From contig CAZYIE010000006.1 in the NCBI GenBank assembly GCA_964646755.1, positions 1 to 64,000 on the forward strand: a stretch of 64,000 nucleotides of DNA, in the 5' to 3' direction. Source of the stretch: MVRV01 sp964646755 (GTDB lineage: Bacteria; Desulfobacterota; Syntrophia; Syntrophales; Smithellaceae). Positions 44,368 to 53,476 of the stretch are shown here, one piece after another. The translations under genes were made by a program, and so were the position numbers. Each line of letters begins with the position of its first letter. Within the stretch, counting starts at the first letter, position 1. The notes beneath the pieces are model-generated. The model was not told where the DNA came from. It did not search any database and was given only the letters and a program-made list of their open reading frames with translations.

Positions 44368-44835
44368 ATGGGAAAATTGACTGCTGCAGAAAAAAATGTT
44401 GCCCGTCTTATTCAGAGAGACATCCCTGTAGTAAACCGCCCTTTTCAGGAAACAGGCAAGGCCTGTGGTCAAAGCGAGGAGGAAGTTTTAAATATAACCA
44501 GACGCCTCCAGCAGGAAGGTTATATCCGCAGATTTGCCGCTATACTTCGTCATCAAAAAGCCGGCTATACCAGAAATGCGCTGATTGTCTGGTCGGTTCC
44601 ACCGGATCAAATTGAGGAAGCAGGAAAAATCCTCTCAACGTTCCCTTTCATCTCCCATTGCTATGAAAGGAAGCCTGCCTTTCAAAATAAATATAATCTT
44701 TTTAGTATGCTGCACACGCAAAACGAGAATATAGAATTCATCATCAATCAAATGGCCCAGTCAATAAACAGCTACGATTATTTAATTCTGGAAAGCCTTC
44801 AGGAATACAAAAAAATATCACCGGAGTACTTTTAA
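44368..44835 (+). CDS. ahbB: Siroheme decarboxylase subunit (AhbB-like, Lrp/AsnC fold)
   Basis: A 155-residue protein with an Lrp/AsnC-type helix-turn-helix and ligand domain. The segments LIQRDIPVVNRPF and IRRFAAILRHQKAGYTRNA match siroheme decarboxylase subunits, which convert siroheme to didecarboxysiroheme in the alternative heme pathway of sulfate reducers and archaea. It ends directly at the hemL start (no gap), and hemL feeds the same tetrapyrrole route, which supports the call. Only one of the AhbA/AhbB pair is here. Confidence 0.85.
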   Translation: MGKLTAAEKNVARLIQRDIPVVNRPFQETGKACGQSEEEVLNITRRLQQEGYIRRFAAILRHQKAGYTRNALIVWSVPPDQIEEAGKILSTFPFISHCYERKPAFQNKYNLFSMLHTQNENIEFIINQMAQSINSYDYLILESLQEYKKISPEYF

Positions 44836-46119
44836 ATGACTGCAATCAAAACAAATTATTTTACTGACGCCAGGCTTGTTATTGCCGGTGGCGTCAACTC
44901 CCCTGTTCGCGCCTGGCAATCGGTTGGCGGCGATCCTCTTTTTATCAGCCACGCCAGCGGCAGTAAAATCTGCGATGCCGCAGGCCGGGAATATATCGAT
45001 TTTGTGCTTTCCTGGGGACCGATGATCTTGGGTCATGCTCATCCGGACGTTATTGACGCTATTTGCGACACTGCCCGGAAAGGAACAAGCTTCGGTGCAC
45101 CGACCGAGGCGGAAACGCAAATGGCGCAACTAATCGGCTCAGCCATACCTTCGATGGAACTTGTGCGCATGACCAGCTCCGGAACGGAAGCGGCAATGAC
45201 GGCAATTCGACTGGCCCGGGGCTACACCGGACGGAATATGATTATTAAATTTGACGGCTGCTACCATGGCCATGCCGACTCCTTGCTGGTTCAAGCCGGA
45301 TCGGGAGTTGCCACCTTGGGAATACCCGGATCCCCGGGCATCCCCGCATGCCTGGCCGAGCTGACCATCAGCCTGCCATACAACAATATTGATACAGTGC
45401 ATGAAGCTGTTGAGCGTTATGGATCACAACTGGCAGCAATTATCGTTGAACCGGTGGCGGGGAACATGGGTGTCGTAGAACCGCAGAATGGATTTTTAGC
45501 CAAGCTCAGAGAACTGACAACACGACACGGCATCGTTTTAATATTTGATGAAGTTATCACCGGTTTCCGTTTTGCTTTTGGCGGTTATCAGAATTTAATC
45601 GGGGTTAAACCCGACCTGACCTGCCTGGGTAAAATAATTGGCGGCGGTCTGCCCATAGGGGTTTTAGGAGGGAAAAAAGAAATAATGGAGGCACTTGCTC
45701 CCATAGGAAATGTTTACCAGGCCGGAACTTTATCGGGAAATCCCCTAGCCGTAAATGCCGGCTTAGCCACCCTTAATCTGCTCCAGGCAAAAGCTGATTC
45801 CTATGCTGAGATTGACAAAAGAACAGAGCAACTCTGCAGGGATTTGGAAAAAATCTTTTCTGCCAAAGGCATTCCCGTATGCATCAACCGCTTCCATTCC
45901 ATGTTTACATTATTTTTTCAGGACGGCCCCGTTAATAATTTCCTTGACGCAAAAAAATCGGAGACGTCTTTATTCGCCAAATTTTTCCATGGCATGATCA
46001 AGGAAGGCATTTGGCTGGCGCCATCGCAATTTGAAGCAAACTTCATCTCGTTTGCCCATACAAATGCCGATATAGCTTTTACCCTCGAGGCTTGTGCAAA
46101 CACATTAGAACATCTCTAA
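44836..46119 (+). CDS. hemL: Glutamate-1-semialdehyde 2,1-aminomutase
   Basis: PLP enzyme making 5-aminolevulinate from glutamate-1-semialdehyde in the C5 tetrapyrrole pathway. The 427 residues contain the N-terminal VIAGGVNSPVRAW-type block, VRMTSSGTEAAMTAIRLAR, and the PLP lysine at residue 266 in CLGKIIGGGLPIG. Its ATG follows the ahbB stop codon immediately, so the two are co-translated. Confidence 0.96.
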   Translation: MTAIKTNYFTDARLVIAGGVNSPVRAWQSVGGDPLFISHASGSKICDAAGREYIDFVLSWGPMILGHAHPDVIDAICDTARKGTSFGAPTEAETQMAQLIGSAIPSMELVRMTSSGTEAAMTAIRLARGYTGRNMIIKFDGCYHGHADSLLVQAGSGVATLGIPGSPGIPACLAELTISLPYNNIDTVHEAVERYGSQLAAIIVEPVAGNMGVVEPQNGFLAKLRELTTRHGIVLIFDEVITGFRFAFGGYQNLIGVKPDLTCLGKIIGGGLPIGVLGGKKEIMEALAPIGNVYQAGTLSGNPLAVNAGLATLNLLQAKADSYAEIDKRTEQLCRDLEKIFSAKGIPVCINRFHSMFTLFFQDGPVNNFLDAKKSETSLFAKFFHGMIKEGIWLAPSQFEANFISFAHTNADIAFTLEACANTLEHL

Positions 46120-46271
46120 GGAAGCCAGTGGCCTATAGTTTGTTGGGAAGGCTGTCGCACAACATTTACATTCGGGCATCTTTCTCACAGGAGCGGCTGT
46201 ACCTGAATCAAGATGGGACAGGCTCTATACGTCCAGGGATAGGTCTCCTCAATATGCTCCATTCTCCCAAA

Positions 46272-46306
46272 GGGTTATATATTGCACCGGGTGTAATATA
46301 TAACCC
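46272..46306. terminator. Long hairpin after hemL
   Basis: GGGTTATATATTGCAC (46272-46287) pairs with GTGTAATATATAACCC (46291-46306) with one G-U pair, giving a 16-bp stem and a CGG loop. No T tract follows, so it may be a factor-dependent terminator or an RNA-stabilising hairpin. The rest of 46120-46591 (about 470 bases) holds no gene I can support. Confidence 0.6.
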
Positions 46307-46504
46307 CCTCAAAATAAGTTCAGCATTTTTTAGCTTGGTTATACAAATTAATCATTAATAATTACAAACACATTGCATTTATCACTCCTGCGTTTATCCT
46401 TTGGTATTCAAATTGCAATTACGCAAGTCGGAAAAGTACCGACTCAGTGCCGGGAAAATAACAGCTATTGGGATTAGTGAAATTTTATATACAAGCTAAG
46501 ACAA

Positions 46505-46523
46505 AGCATATTTTAAATATGCT
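46505..46523. promoter_or_regulatory. Palindrome upstream of the alcohol dehydrogenase gene
   Basis: AGCATATT-TTA-AATATGCT is a perfect 8-base inverted repeat lying 68 bases before the dehydrogenase start codon. Its size and place suit a repressor or activator site, but no regulator gene is adjacent. Confidence 0.4.
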
Positions 46524-46591
46524 GGAAGTTCATCGAAGGCAAGTTGGAAATACTTAATTTAAAAGACATTCTTTATCTGGAGGATTCTATC

Positions 46592-47785
46592 ATGGGCTTA
46601 CTTACACGAATAAAAATGAGCATTTTGCTGGCAGGCGGAGAATTGATGAACGTCCCAATACCGGAGACATTTATCGGAGCAGGATCGCGTTCAAAGATTG
46701 GTGATTGGTGTAAGGAGCATGGATATAAACGGGCAATTATTATCATGGATAAAGTTGTAAAAGAGCTGGGCATAGCGGATAAAATGTTAGATTCCTTAAA
46801 CAAAGCGGGGGTCATTTATCATATATATGATAATGTTTTGCCTAATCCAACGTTGAGCATGGGTAAGGAAGCAGCAGCAATCGGTAAAAACAACAATATT
46901 GATGTCGTTATCGCTATCGGCGGAGGTTCGCCAATAGATTGCGCTAAACTTACATCAGCTGCAATCACAAGCAAAAAACCCATTAATAAATTGCTCGGAA
47001 TGATGAAGGTCAGGCAAATGCCCTTGCCATTGATTGCAATTCCGACAACAGCAGGAACAGGCTCAGAAGTTAGCATGGGTGCAGTTATCAGTGATGATGT
47101 CACTCACATGAAATCAATCATGGCATCGCCAAAAATTGTTCCCAAATTAGCCGTGCTTGACGGTGAAACAATGACAGGATTACCAAAACAGTTGACAGCA
47201 GGGACAGGCTTTGACGCACTTACGCATGCCGTGGAAGCTTATATAGGTTTTCACTACAACGCAGATGCAAAGCGTAACGCTGCGGAAGCCATTGCTGCCA
47301 TTCTTAAATATCTCAAACGTGCATATGATAACGGCAGTGATCTTGAAGCACGAGACGCACTTGCTCTTGCATCTTACAAAGCGGGGCTGGCCATGAACAA
47401 ATGTTCATTGGGATATGCACACGCTTTTGGACATCGGCTTACCGGATTTTACGATCTGCCGCACGGTATGGCAGTAGGAATGTTCTTGCCGCATGTGATT
47501 CAGTATAATAAAAAAGCAGCCGAAAAAGAGCTTGCCGAGCTTTCTGTTGCCTGTGGCCTTGGAAAAACCACAGATTCGAAAGACAGCCTGGCGGAAAAAT
47601 TTGAAAAAAGCATTTTTAAATTGTACGACCAACTAAAACTGCCAAAGAAATTCGACAAACTTAAGAAGTCTGACTATGATCAGATTATTAAAGAAGCATT
47701 TAAAGAAGCCAATAGCACTTATGGAGTTCCAAAATATATGACAAGAAAAGAAGCGGTAGCGTTGCTGGATAAAATATTACCATAA
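46592..47785 (+). CDS. Iron-containing alcohol dehydrogenase
   Basis: A 397-residue group III dehydrogenase that interconverts alcohols and aldehydes with NAD(P). IAIGGGSPIDCAKL binds the cofactor. The metal site is built from GFDALTHAVEAY and the histidines of AHAFGHRLTGFYDLPHGMA, all intact. The start at 46592 follows GGAGG by eight bases; an in-frame ATG 16 codons upstream lacks such a site. It precedes the aldehyde oxidoreductase gene by 102 bases, and the two could act in turn on alcohol and aldehyde. Confidence 0.92.
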   Translation: MGLLTRIKMSILLAGGELMNVPIPETFIGAGSRSKIGDWCKEHGYKRAIIIMDKVVKELGIADKMLDSLNKAGVIYHIYDNVLPNPTLSMGKEAAAIGKNNNIDVVIAIGGGSPIDCAKLTSAAITSKKPINKLLGMMKVRQMPLPLIAIPTTAGTGSEVSMGAVISDDVTHMKSIMASPKIVPKLAVLDGETMTGLPKQLTAGTGFDALTHAVEAYIGFHYNADAKRNAAEAIAAILKYLKRAYDNGSDLEARDALALASYKAGLAMNKCSLGYAHAFGHRLTGFYDLPHGMAVGMFLPHVIQYNKKAAEKELAELSVACGLGKTTDSKDSLAEKFEKSIFKLYDQLKLPKKFDKLKKSDYDQIIKEAFKEANSTYGVPKYMTRKEAVALLDKILP

Positions 47786-47845
47786 AACTTTATATCATTA
47801 AGGACAATCCGAAAGTGGCCAGCGTTTAAATTATTGAACGAAGTT

Positions 47846-47860
47846 ATGCAAATGTTGCAT
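47846..47860. promoter_or_regulatory. Palindrome upstream of the aldehyde oxidoreductase gene
   Basis: ATGCAA-ATG-TTGCAT is a perfect 6-base inverted repeat in the gap between the alcohol dehydrogenase and the aldehyde oxidoreductase genes, 27 bases before the latter's start. It may be an operator or simply chance in AT-rich DNA. Confidence 0.3.
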
Positions 47861-47887
47861 TTATTAAACTAATTCTGGGGGCAACCT

Positions 47888-49843
47888 ATGGCACATGGAT
47901 ACATGGGCAGAATTTTAATGGTAGATCTACAGGAAGGCACCTGCCTGGAGGAAGTAATTCCGGATGAGGTGTATGAAAATTATCTGTCTGGAACCGGGCT
48001 GGCGGCGCGTATCCTGTTCGACCGGATACCGGCGGGGGCTGATCCTTTAGGTCCCGATAACATTCTGGGATTTATTTCCGGACTATTGACAGGAACGGGC
48101 AGCATGTTTTCAGGTCGGTGGAGCGTTGCCGCTAAATCCCCGCTCACCGGAACCTGGGGGGATGCCAACTGCGGCGGAACATTTTCGCCCGCTCTTAAGC
48201 GTTGCGGCTATGACGGCATTTTTTTCAAGGGTATCAGTCCGAGACCAGTTTATCTTCTGGTGGGAAACCGCAAGGCGCAGCTTCTGGATGCAACAGAGCT
48301 CTGGGGTAAGGACACCATTGAGACAGAAACAATTTTGACCGAGCGCCACAGCAGCCGCAGGCAGGCAAAAGTTGCGTGCATTGGTCAGGCCGGCGAGAAG
48401 ATATCTTTGATCTCGGGTGTGTCCAATGATCGGGGAAGAATGGCTGCCCGCTCCGGCCTCGGCGCCGTAATGGGGTCCAAGCGACTCAAGGCTGTTGTCT
48501 GCAACGGCGTACTTCGGATCGGGGCATTTGACCGGGAAGAAATTAGCCGGCATTCCAAGAAATGCAGCAAGTTTGTTGTCAGCCCCGTTCCATTTATTAA
48601 CGGTAAGGGCGCGGCCTTGCTGGGCAAGCTCCTTGGTTCGATCCCCGTCGCCATGGCCCAGAATCCTCTTCTCATGAAGATTATCAGCCGCAAATGGGGA
48701 ACCTGCGCCATGAACCAATTGTCGCCGCAGATGGGCGATTCTCCCCTTCTGAACTGGAAGGGCAGCAGCAAGGACTGGACCATCGAACGTTCAAATTCGG
48801 TTAATCCCGACCTGATCGTGAGCCGGGAGAAGGTAAAATATCATTGCTACTCCTGTCCCATGGGCTGCGGCGGGATCTGCACCATGTCGGGGAAATACAG
48901 CGAGACTCACAAACCGGAATACGAAACCACCCTGGCTCTGGGTGGACTCTGCCTCAATGAAGATTCAGAGAGTATATTCTACCTGAATGAACTTCTTAAC
49001 AGGGCTGGTATGGACACCATTTCCGTCGGCGGCACCGTGGCCTTCGCTATCGAATGTTACGAGCGTGGCGTCATCACGAAGGAAGACACGGGCGGGCTGG
49101 AGCTCACCTGGGGCAACAGTAAAGCTATCATTGCCCTGATCGAGAAGATGATCGCCCGGGAGGGGATTGGTGATCTGCTGGCCGACGGGTCGCGAAAAGC
49201 TGCGGAACGGATCGGTCATGGTTCCATCGAATGGGCCATTCAGGCCGGCGGCCAGGAACTCCCCATGCATGACGGTCGCAACGATCCCCTTTTCAGCGTC
49301 CATTACAGTGTTGACCCCACGCCCGGTCGTCATACCACGGGGGCATTCCTCTATTATGAATTCTTCCAGCTCTGGAAGGAGGCCAAAGATCTGCCCAAAG
49401 TACCCTTGATCAGCTCCAAAAACAGACGCTACATTGTCGATGATGAAAAAGCCGCCATGAGTGCGGCCATGAGTCAGTTCAAGCGTGTCATCGACGGGGC
49501 GGGCTTGTGCATGCTCGGCAGTACTCTCGGTATCCGGGCAGTACCTCTCTTCAAATGGCTGAACGCGGCGACGGGATGGCACAAGACACCGGAAGATTAT
49601 CTGGAAATCGGGAGGCGTATTCAGACCCTTCAGCAGGCATTCAATGTCAAGCACGGTATAGAGCCGAAGGGCATGAAGATCAGTGAGCGGGCCATCGGGC
49701 GCCCGGCCCTGCTGGATGGTCCGAACCGCGGTCGGACATATGATCTTGAATCTATGATGAGTAAATACTGGGAACGGTTTGGCTGGGATTCCCGGACCGG
49801 GAAGCCAACTGAGGATACAATGAGGAAATTGGGAATCCGTTAA
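47888..49843 (+). CDS. aor: Aldehyde:ferredoxin oxidoreductase (tungsten-type)
   Basis: A 651-residue enzyme that oxidises aldehydes to acids or reduces acids with ferredoxin, using a tungsto-pterin and one 4Fe-4S cluster. The N-terminal domain starts with GYMGRILMVDLQEG and contains the pterin-binding GTWGDANCGGTFSPALK. Cluster cysteines are C320, C323 and C327 in CYSCPMGC, with the fourth in GAGLCMLGSTLG. The length is normal for the AOR family. Base composition is clearly richer in GC than hemL upstream. It is followed 54 bases later by a polyferredoxin gene, a natural electron partner. Confidence 0.93.
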   Translation: MAHGYMGRILMVDLQEGTCLEEVIPDEVYENYLSGTGLAARILFDRIPAGADPLGPDNILGFISGLLTGTGSMFSGRWSVAAKSPLTGTWGDANCGGTFSPALKRCGYDGIFFKGISPRPVYLLVGNRKAQLLDATELWGKDTIETETILTERHSSRRQAKVACIGQAGEKISLISGVSNDRGRMAARSGLGAVMGSKRLKAVVCNGVLRIGAFDREEISRHSKKCSKFVVSPVPFINGKGAALLGKLLGSIPVAMAQNPLLMKIISRKWGTCAMNQLSPQMGDSPLLNWKGSSKDWTIERSNSVNPDLIVSREKVKYHCYSCPMGCGGICTMSGKYSETHKPEYETTLALGGLCLNEDSESIFYLNELLNRAGMDTISVGGTVAFAIECYERGVITKEDTGGLELTWGNSKAIIALIEKMIAREGIGDLLADGSRKAAERIGHGSIEWAIQAGGQELPMHDGRNDPLFSVHYSVDPTPGRHTTGAFLYYEFFQLWKEAKDLPKVPLISSKNRRYIVDDEKAAMSAAMSQFKRVIDGAGLCMLGSTLGIRAVPLFKWLNAATGWHKTPEDYLEIGRRIQTLQQAFNVKHGIEPKGMKISERAIGRPALLDGPNRGRTYDLESMMSKYWERFGWDSRTGKPTEDTMRKLGIR

Positions 49844-49897
49844 TTGCCCACCACACCCGCGTCCCGGTCATGTACGTCCAGTTGAAGGGAGGAATCG

Positions 49898-50305
49898 ATG
49901 TCGTTTATAATCAATGAGTCATGTAAAGGCTGCAATGCCTGTGTAAAGATCTGTCCAACCAAAGCGATAGCGGGCGAAAAGAAAGAGAGACATGTCATAG
50001 ATGCCGTCCTTTGTATCGAATGCGGAGCCTGCGGCAGAACTTGCCCCGAAGGAAGTATAGAAAATGAGCTCGGTCATGCCTGCCAGATGATCAAGCGTTC
50101 AGCCTGGCCGAAGCCGACATTGGACAAGAAGAAATGCTCTTCCTGCGGTATCTGCATCGATGCCTGTCCGGTTGGCTGCCTGGCACTTACCCAAGCAGGG
50201 GAAGATGGTATTCATCCCTATCCATATCTTCGGGACGCAAAAGTCTGCATTGCCTGTGAATTCTGCATGACCAGCTGTCCCAACGAAGCCATTAGTATGG
50301 TCTGA
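49898..50305 (+). CDS. Ferredoxin with four 4Fe-4S motifs
   Basis: A 135-residue soluble ferredoxin with four cysteine motifs: CKGCNACVKICP, CIECGACGRTCP, CSSCGICIDACP and CIACEFCMTSCP. It could thus hold four 4Fe-4S clusters in a row. It has no signal peptide or membrane helix. Its place between aor and a dehydrogenase suggests that it carries electrons from the aldehyde oxidoreductase. GGGAGG lies before the ATG. Confidence 0.92.
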   Translation: MSFIINESCKGCNACVKICPTKAIAGEKKERHVIDAVLCIECGACGRTCPEGSIENELGHACQMIKRSAWPKPTLDKKKCSSCGICIDACPVGCLALTQAGEDGIHPYPYLRDAKVCIACEFCMTSCPNEAISMV

Positions 50306-50377
50306 CGCAAATTACAGGCCCTGTTACATTATAAATTATTGATACTAGGATTTGACTTATAAAAAGAGGAGGAGAAG

Positions 50378-51247
50378 ATGACAGACATCAGCGGTAAGAA
50401 AGCCATTATAACCGGAGGTGCTATGGGTTATGGTCTTGCCACCTGCAAGGAATTGCTAAAGGCGGGATGCGACGTAACTATCTGGGACATGGCCGAGAAA
50501 CAAATGCAGGATGCATTGGAAGAACTGAAAAAAATGAAACTGGGCAAGGTTTATGCCTATAAGTGCGATGTTTCGGATATAAAGAGAGTCAACGAACTTG
50601 TCGAACAGGCCAAAAAGGACATGGGCAGCGTGGATATTATGATCAACAACGCGGCGTATTTGAGAGTAGCCTATCTGGTCGACATGTCGATAAGTGACAT
50701 TGTGAAACACACGGAAGTGAATGTTAATGCCCACTACTACACTATAAAGGCGGTTTTGCCCGACATGATGGCTCGCAATTCCGGTTGGATAGTAAATATC
50801 TCCTCCGCGGCAGCCTTTGTAAGTATGGTGAGAGGAGTGCCCTATACATGCTCTAAATGGGCGGTGCATGGCATGTCTGATGCGCTGCGGCTCGAGATGA
50901 AAGCTCTGGGCAAGAATGGCGTCAAGGTCATGTCCGTACATCCGGGACTGGCTGCTGGCGGAAGCATGTTTGCAGGAGCAAAAATGTCCAGGATAACATC
51001 CCTGATATTTCCGAAGGTAGAGCAAGCCGTTCTAGGCCAGCGCATTGTCAATGGTATCCGGAAGGGCAGGACCATGGTCTGCTGCCCGCGGAGCGGTTAC
51101 CTCTTTTGGATGTCGCGAGGATGGGTGCCTAATTCTGTATATGACAGTCAACAGCAGTTACTGGGAATGTCCCAGTTCGCCGACACTATTGTGGGAAGGC
51201 CGGGCATGGCTCACACCGACGTAAAGGATCCTGGAAAAAAGTCCTAG
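50378..51247 (+). CDS. Short-chain dehydrogenase/reductase
   Basis: A 289-residue Rossmann-fold oxidoreductase. TGGAMGYGLATC binds NAD(P), NNAAYLRVAYL is the core strand, and the catalytic set is Ser in NISSAAAF, Tyr156 and Lys160 in YTCSK. The C-terminal region (SGYLFWMSRGWVPNSVYDS) resembles the hydrophobic tail of membrane-bound retinol/steroid-type members. The substrate is probably an alcohol or ketone linked to the preceding aldehyde-metabolising genes. GGAGGAG precedes the ATG. Confidence 0.88.
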   Translation: MTDISGKKAIITGGAMGYGLATCKELLKAGCDVTIWDMAEKQMQDALEELKKMKLGKVYAYKCDVSDIKRVNELVEQAKKDMGSVDIMINNAAYLRVAYLVDMSISDIVKHTEVNVNAHYYTIKAVLPDMMARNSGWIVNISSAAAFVSMVRGVPYTCSKWAVHGMSDALRLEMKALGKNGVKVMSVHPGLAAGGSMFAGAKMSRITSLIFPKVEQAVLGQRIVNGIRKGRTMVCCPRSGYLFWMSRGWVPNSVYDSQQQLLGMSQFADTIVGRPGMAHTDVKDPGKKS

Positions 51248-51323
51248 AATTAAGCAGAGACTAAGGAATAAACCAGCGGGTATTTACGGTGATGTACCAG
51301 TAGTTTTTTTAGAAATTGCCTTT

Positions 51324-51367
51324 GGGCTTAGTGCGGAAACAACAGACTATATTTTTCCGCACTAAGC
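51324..51367. terminator. Hairpin between convergent genes
   Basis: GGCTTAGTGCGGAAA (51324-51338) pairs perfectly over 15 bases with TTTCCGCACTAAGCC (51353-51367), leaving a 14-base loop. It sits between the short-chain dehydrogenase (+) and alkylsulfatase (-) genes. No T tract follows on either strand, so factor-dependent termination is more likely than intrinsic. Confidence 0.65.
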
Positions 51368-51439
51368 CGATAACCTCGATGCACAAATCTTTTATCAAAA
51401 ACACTTTATTTCACGTGTTAATACCTCTTGCAGCAAAGG

Positions 51440-53404
51440 CTATGGTGTTACGATAGCGAACGTAGCCGGCGGTTTTTCGAGCAGAGAGAAAAAGCGTATT
51501 AGATCGATCCTGCTGCCGCTTATTTTAAAGTCATCGTTCATCAGCGTGTTTTTGACACCGGCGTTGCCGGTCATCAGCGCGATGAAGATGTCTTTGGGCA
51601 TGGTCAGAGTTGCATTGGCATTGTCCTCCGGCTTTGTCTTCTTGTGATGCAACACGGCATTTTCTATCCAAAGAACAAAAGATTCACGAGTATCGGAAAT
51701 TATCAGGTTGATTTTTATATTCTTGTCCTCCGCGTCCGGGCCTTTAAGGCTTGCGGCCATAGCATTTAGGAAAGATTCAACCGGCGTTTGCCTGAAAATG
51801 TCGGCAGCATAGCTGCTATCCATGCCTTTCTTCGGCGGACCATTGCGTAATTCAGCGGCCGCTGTAAGATAGCTGTTGCGCCAGGTGGCAGCTTCGGCCA
51901 TGTAACCCATCTGGTCGTAGGTGCTTGCCAGCAAATCAACCGCCCTCTTATTGCTGGGCTGGGCAAACACAACTTGGTTCAGCAACTCAGCCGTCCAGCG
52001 GTATTCTCCCTTGTCGAAGGCAACCTGAGCCGCCGTTATGGCCTTGTCGGCGCCGATCAGCTCAATATAGCGCCTGGCTGACTCCTCGGGCGGCAACGGA
52101 TTGAGGTTAGCCGGATTGCCATCATAGAAGCCCATATAGAATTGATAGACAGCTTTGACATTGTGGCGCAGATCACCATAGTAGCCGCGGCTGGCCAGAT
52201 AGTTCGAAAGCGATTGGGGGAATTTTATCATATCGGCAATTTCACGCGGTGTGTAGCCGGCGTTGATCAGACGCAATGTCTGGTCATGGGTGTATTTATA
52301 GACATCGCGATGCTTGGTGATGAATTCGGCAATGCGTTCCCGGCCCCAGACCGGCCAGTTGTGCTGGGTGAAAACCACATTAACTTCCGCGGTTTGCTCC
52401 AGTGCCTGGTCCAGATAATTTGACCAGGCCAGGGAATTGCGCGCCTTGGCGCCGCGCACCGGAAGAAGATTGTGCATGGTCTGCTGGATAATTTCCGCAC
52501 CGCAATAAGCCTTCTTATCGGGAAGCAGAAAGGTCAACTCAGCGGGAGCTTCTGACCCCGGTACGTTATAGAAGGTAAAACGAACACCGTCAACAATCAG
52601 ATCTTCCTTTGGTTGTTTGATAATCCGATTCGGCGGAAGAATACCCATGCTGCCCCACGCCATTGCCTTGCCCAAACCAGTATCAACAAGGCCACTGACG
52701 GAGCGTTCAAGATTACTACCAAACTGATAGGCTGACCGGCGTCCAATTGCATTACCGACAAAGACATTTTCACTGATGGCTTCCTCGAGGAATCCATCCG
52801 GGGCAATTACGGGAATCTTGCGTTTTGCCACATCCTCAGGTAAAATCACGCCCAGAACACCGCCGAAGTGGTCTAGATGGCTGTGAGTGAAAATAATTGC
52901 CGAGACCGGTTTATCGCCCAGGTGCTTGCGGGCAAAGGCGATTGCAGCTGCCGCAGTTTCGCGACAGCTCAACGGATCGACCACGATCCACCCGGCATTC
53001 CCCTCAATCAGGTTCATATTAGCGATATCAAAGCCCCGCAACTGGTAGATACCTTCCGTAACTTTGAACAGCCCGATATTAGCGTTGATAATGGAGTGTC
53101 GCCAGAGGCTGGGATTGACCGTTGCCGGGACTTTGCCTTGAACAAAATTGAATTCATCAAAATCGATCAGCACATCGCCCTTTGCGCTGATAATTTTCCC
53201 GGTCGGTCGGGCAATAAAACCGCGGCGGGCGTCCTCAAAGTCCCGGGGATCATCGAGTTTCAGCGACTGCGCGAACTGTTCATTGGCCTTCACAGTAACA
53301 GCCGTCGCGTCACCAGGCCTGCTATCGCCGGCGGAAGCATTGCCGTAGCCGGCAATAATTGCCGTAAATGCCAGAAAAATAGCCATTTTGATTAAATTTT
53401 TCAT
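51440..53404 (-). CDS. Exported SdsA-type alkylsulfatase (metallo-beta-lactamase fold)
   Basis: A 654-residue exported enzyme that likely hydrolyses primary alkyl sulfate esters to alcohol and sulfate. A signal peptide covers about residues 1-25. The dizinc site THSHLDH (H174, H176, D178, H179) heads the beta-lactamase domain, and further ligands lie in CGAEIIQQTMHNLLPVRG and VVFTQHNWPVW. The central helical dimerisation domain and the C-terminal SCP2-like domain (substrate binding, from about 530) are present, as in SdsA1. It is the last gene of the 11-gene minus-strand train. Confidence 0.92.
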   Translation of the reverse strand: MKNLIKMAIFLAFTAIIAGYGNASAGDSRPGDATAVTVKANEQFAQSLKLDDPRDFEDARRGFIARPTGKIISAKGDVLIDFDEFNFVQGKVPATVNPSLWRHSIINANIGLFKVTEGIYQLRGFDIANMNLIEGNAGWIVVDPLSCRETAAAAIAFARKHLGDKPVSAIIFTHSHLDHFGGVLGVILPEDVAKRKIPVIAPDGFLEEAISENVFVGNAIGRRSAYQFGSNLERSVSGLVDTGLGKAMAWGSMGILPPNRIIKQPKEDLIVDGVRFTFYNVPGSEAPAELTFLLPDKKAYCGAEIIQQTMHNLLPVRGAKARNSLAWSNYLDQALEQTAEVNVVFTQHNWPVWGRERIAEFITKHRDVYKYTHDQTLRLINAGYTPREIADMIKFPQSLSNYLASRGYYGDLRHNVKAVYQFYMGFYDGNPANLNPLPPEESARRYIELIGADKAITAAQVAFDKGEYRWTAELLNQVVFAQPSNKRAVDLLASTYDQMGYMAEAATWRNSYLTAAAELRNGPPKKGMDSSYAADIFRQTPVESFLNAMAASLKGPDAEDKNIKINLIISDTRESFVLWIENAVLHHKKTKPEDNANATLTMPKDIFIALMTGNAGVKNTLMNDDFKISGSRIDLIRFFSLLEKPPATFAIVTP

Positions 53405-53476
53405 TAAAAAATTCTCCTTTTTGCAAAAGTCATGTCTTTACCATCGACCGTCTATTTTTTGGCAAACTACTGCTGC

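Noticed and set aside
46092..46358. 88-codon open frame overlapping the end of hemL
   Set aside because: No ribosome-binding site, no recognisable sequence, and it ends past a strong hairpin; it is a chance frame.
48110..48718. 202-codon antisense frame within aor
   Set aside because: A shadow of the GC-rich aor coding sequence with no independent support.
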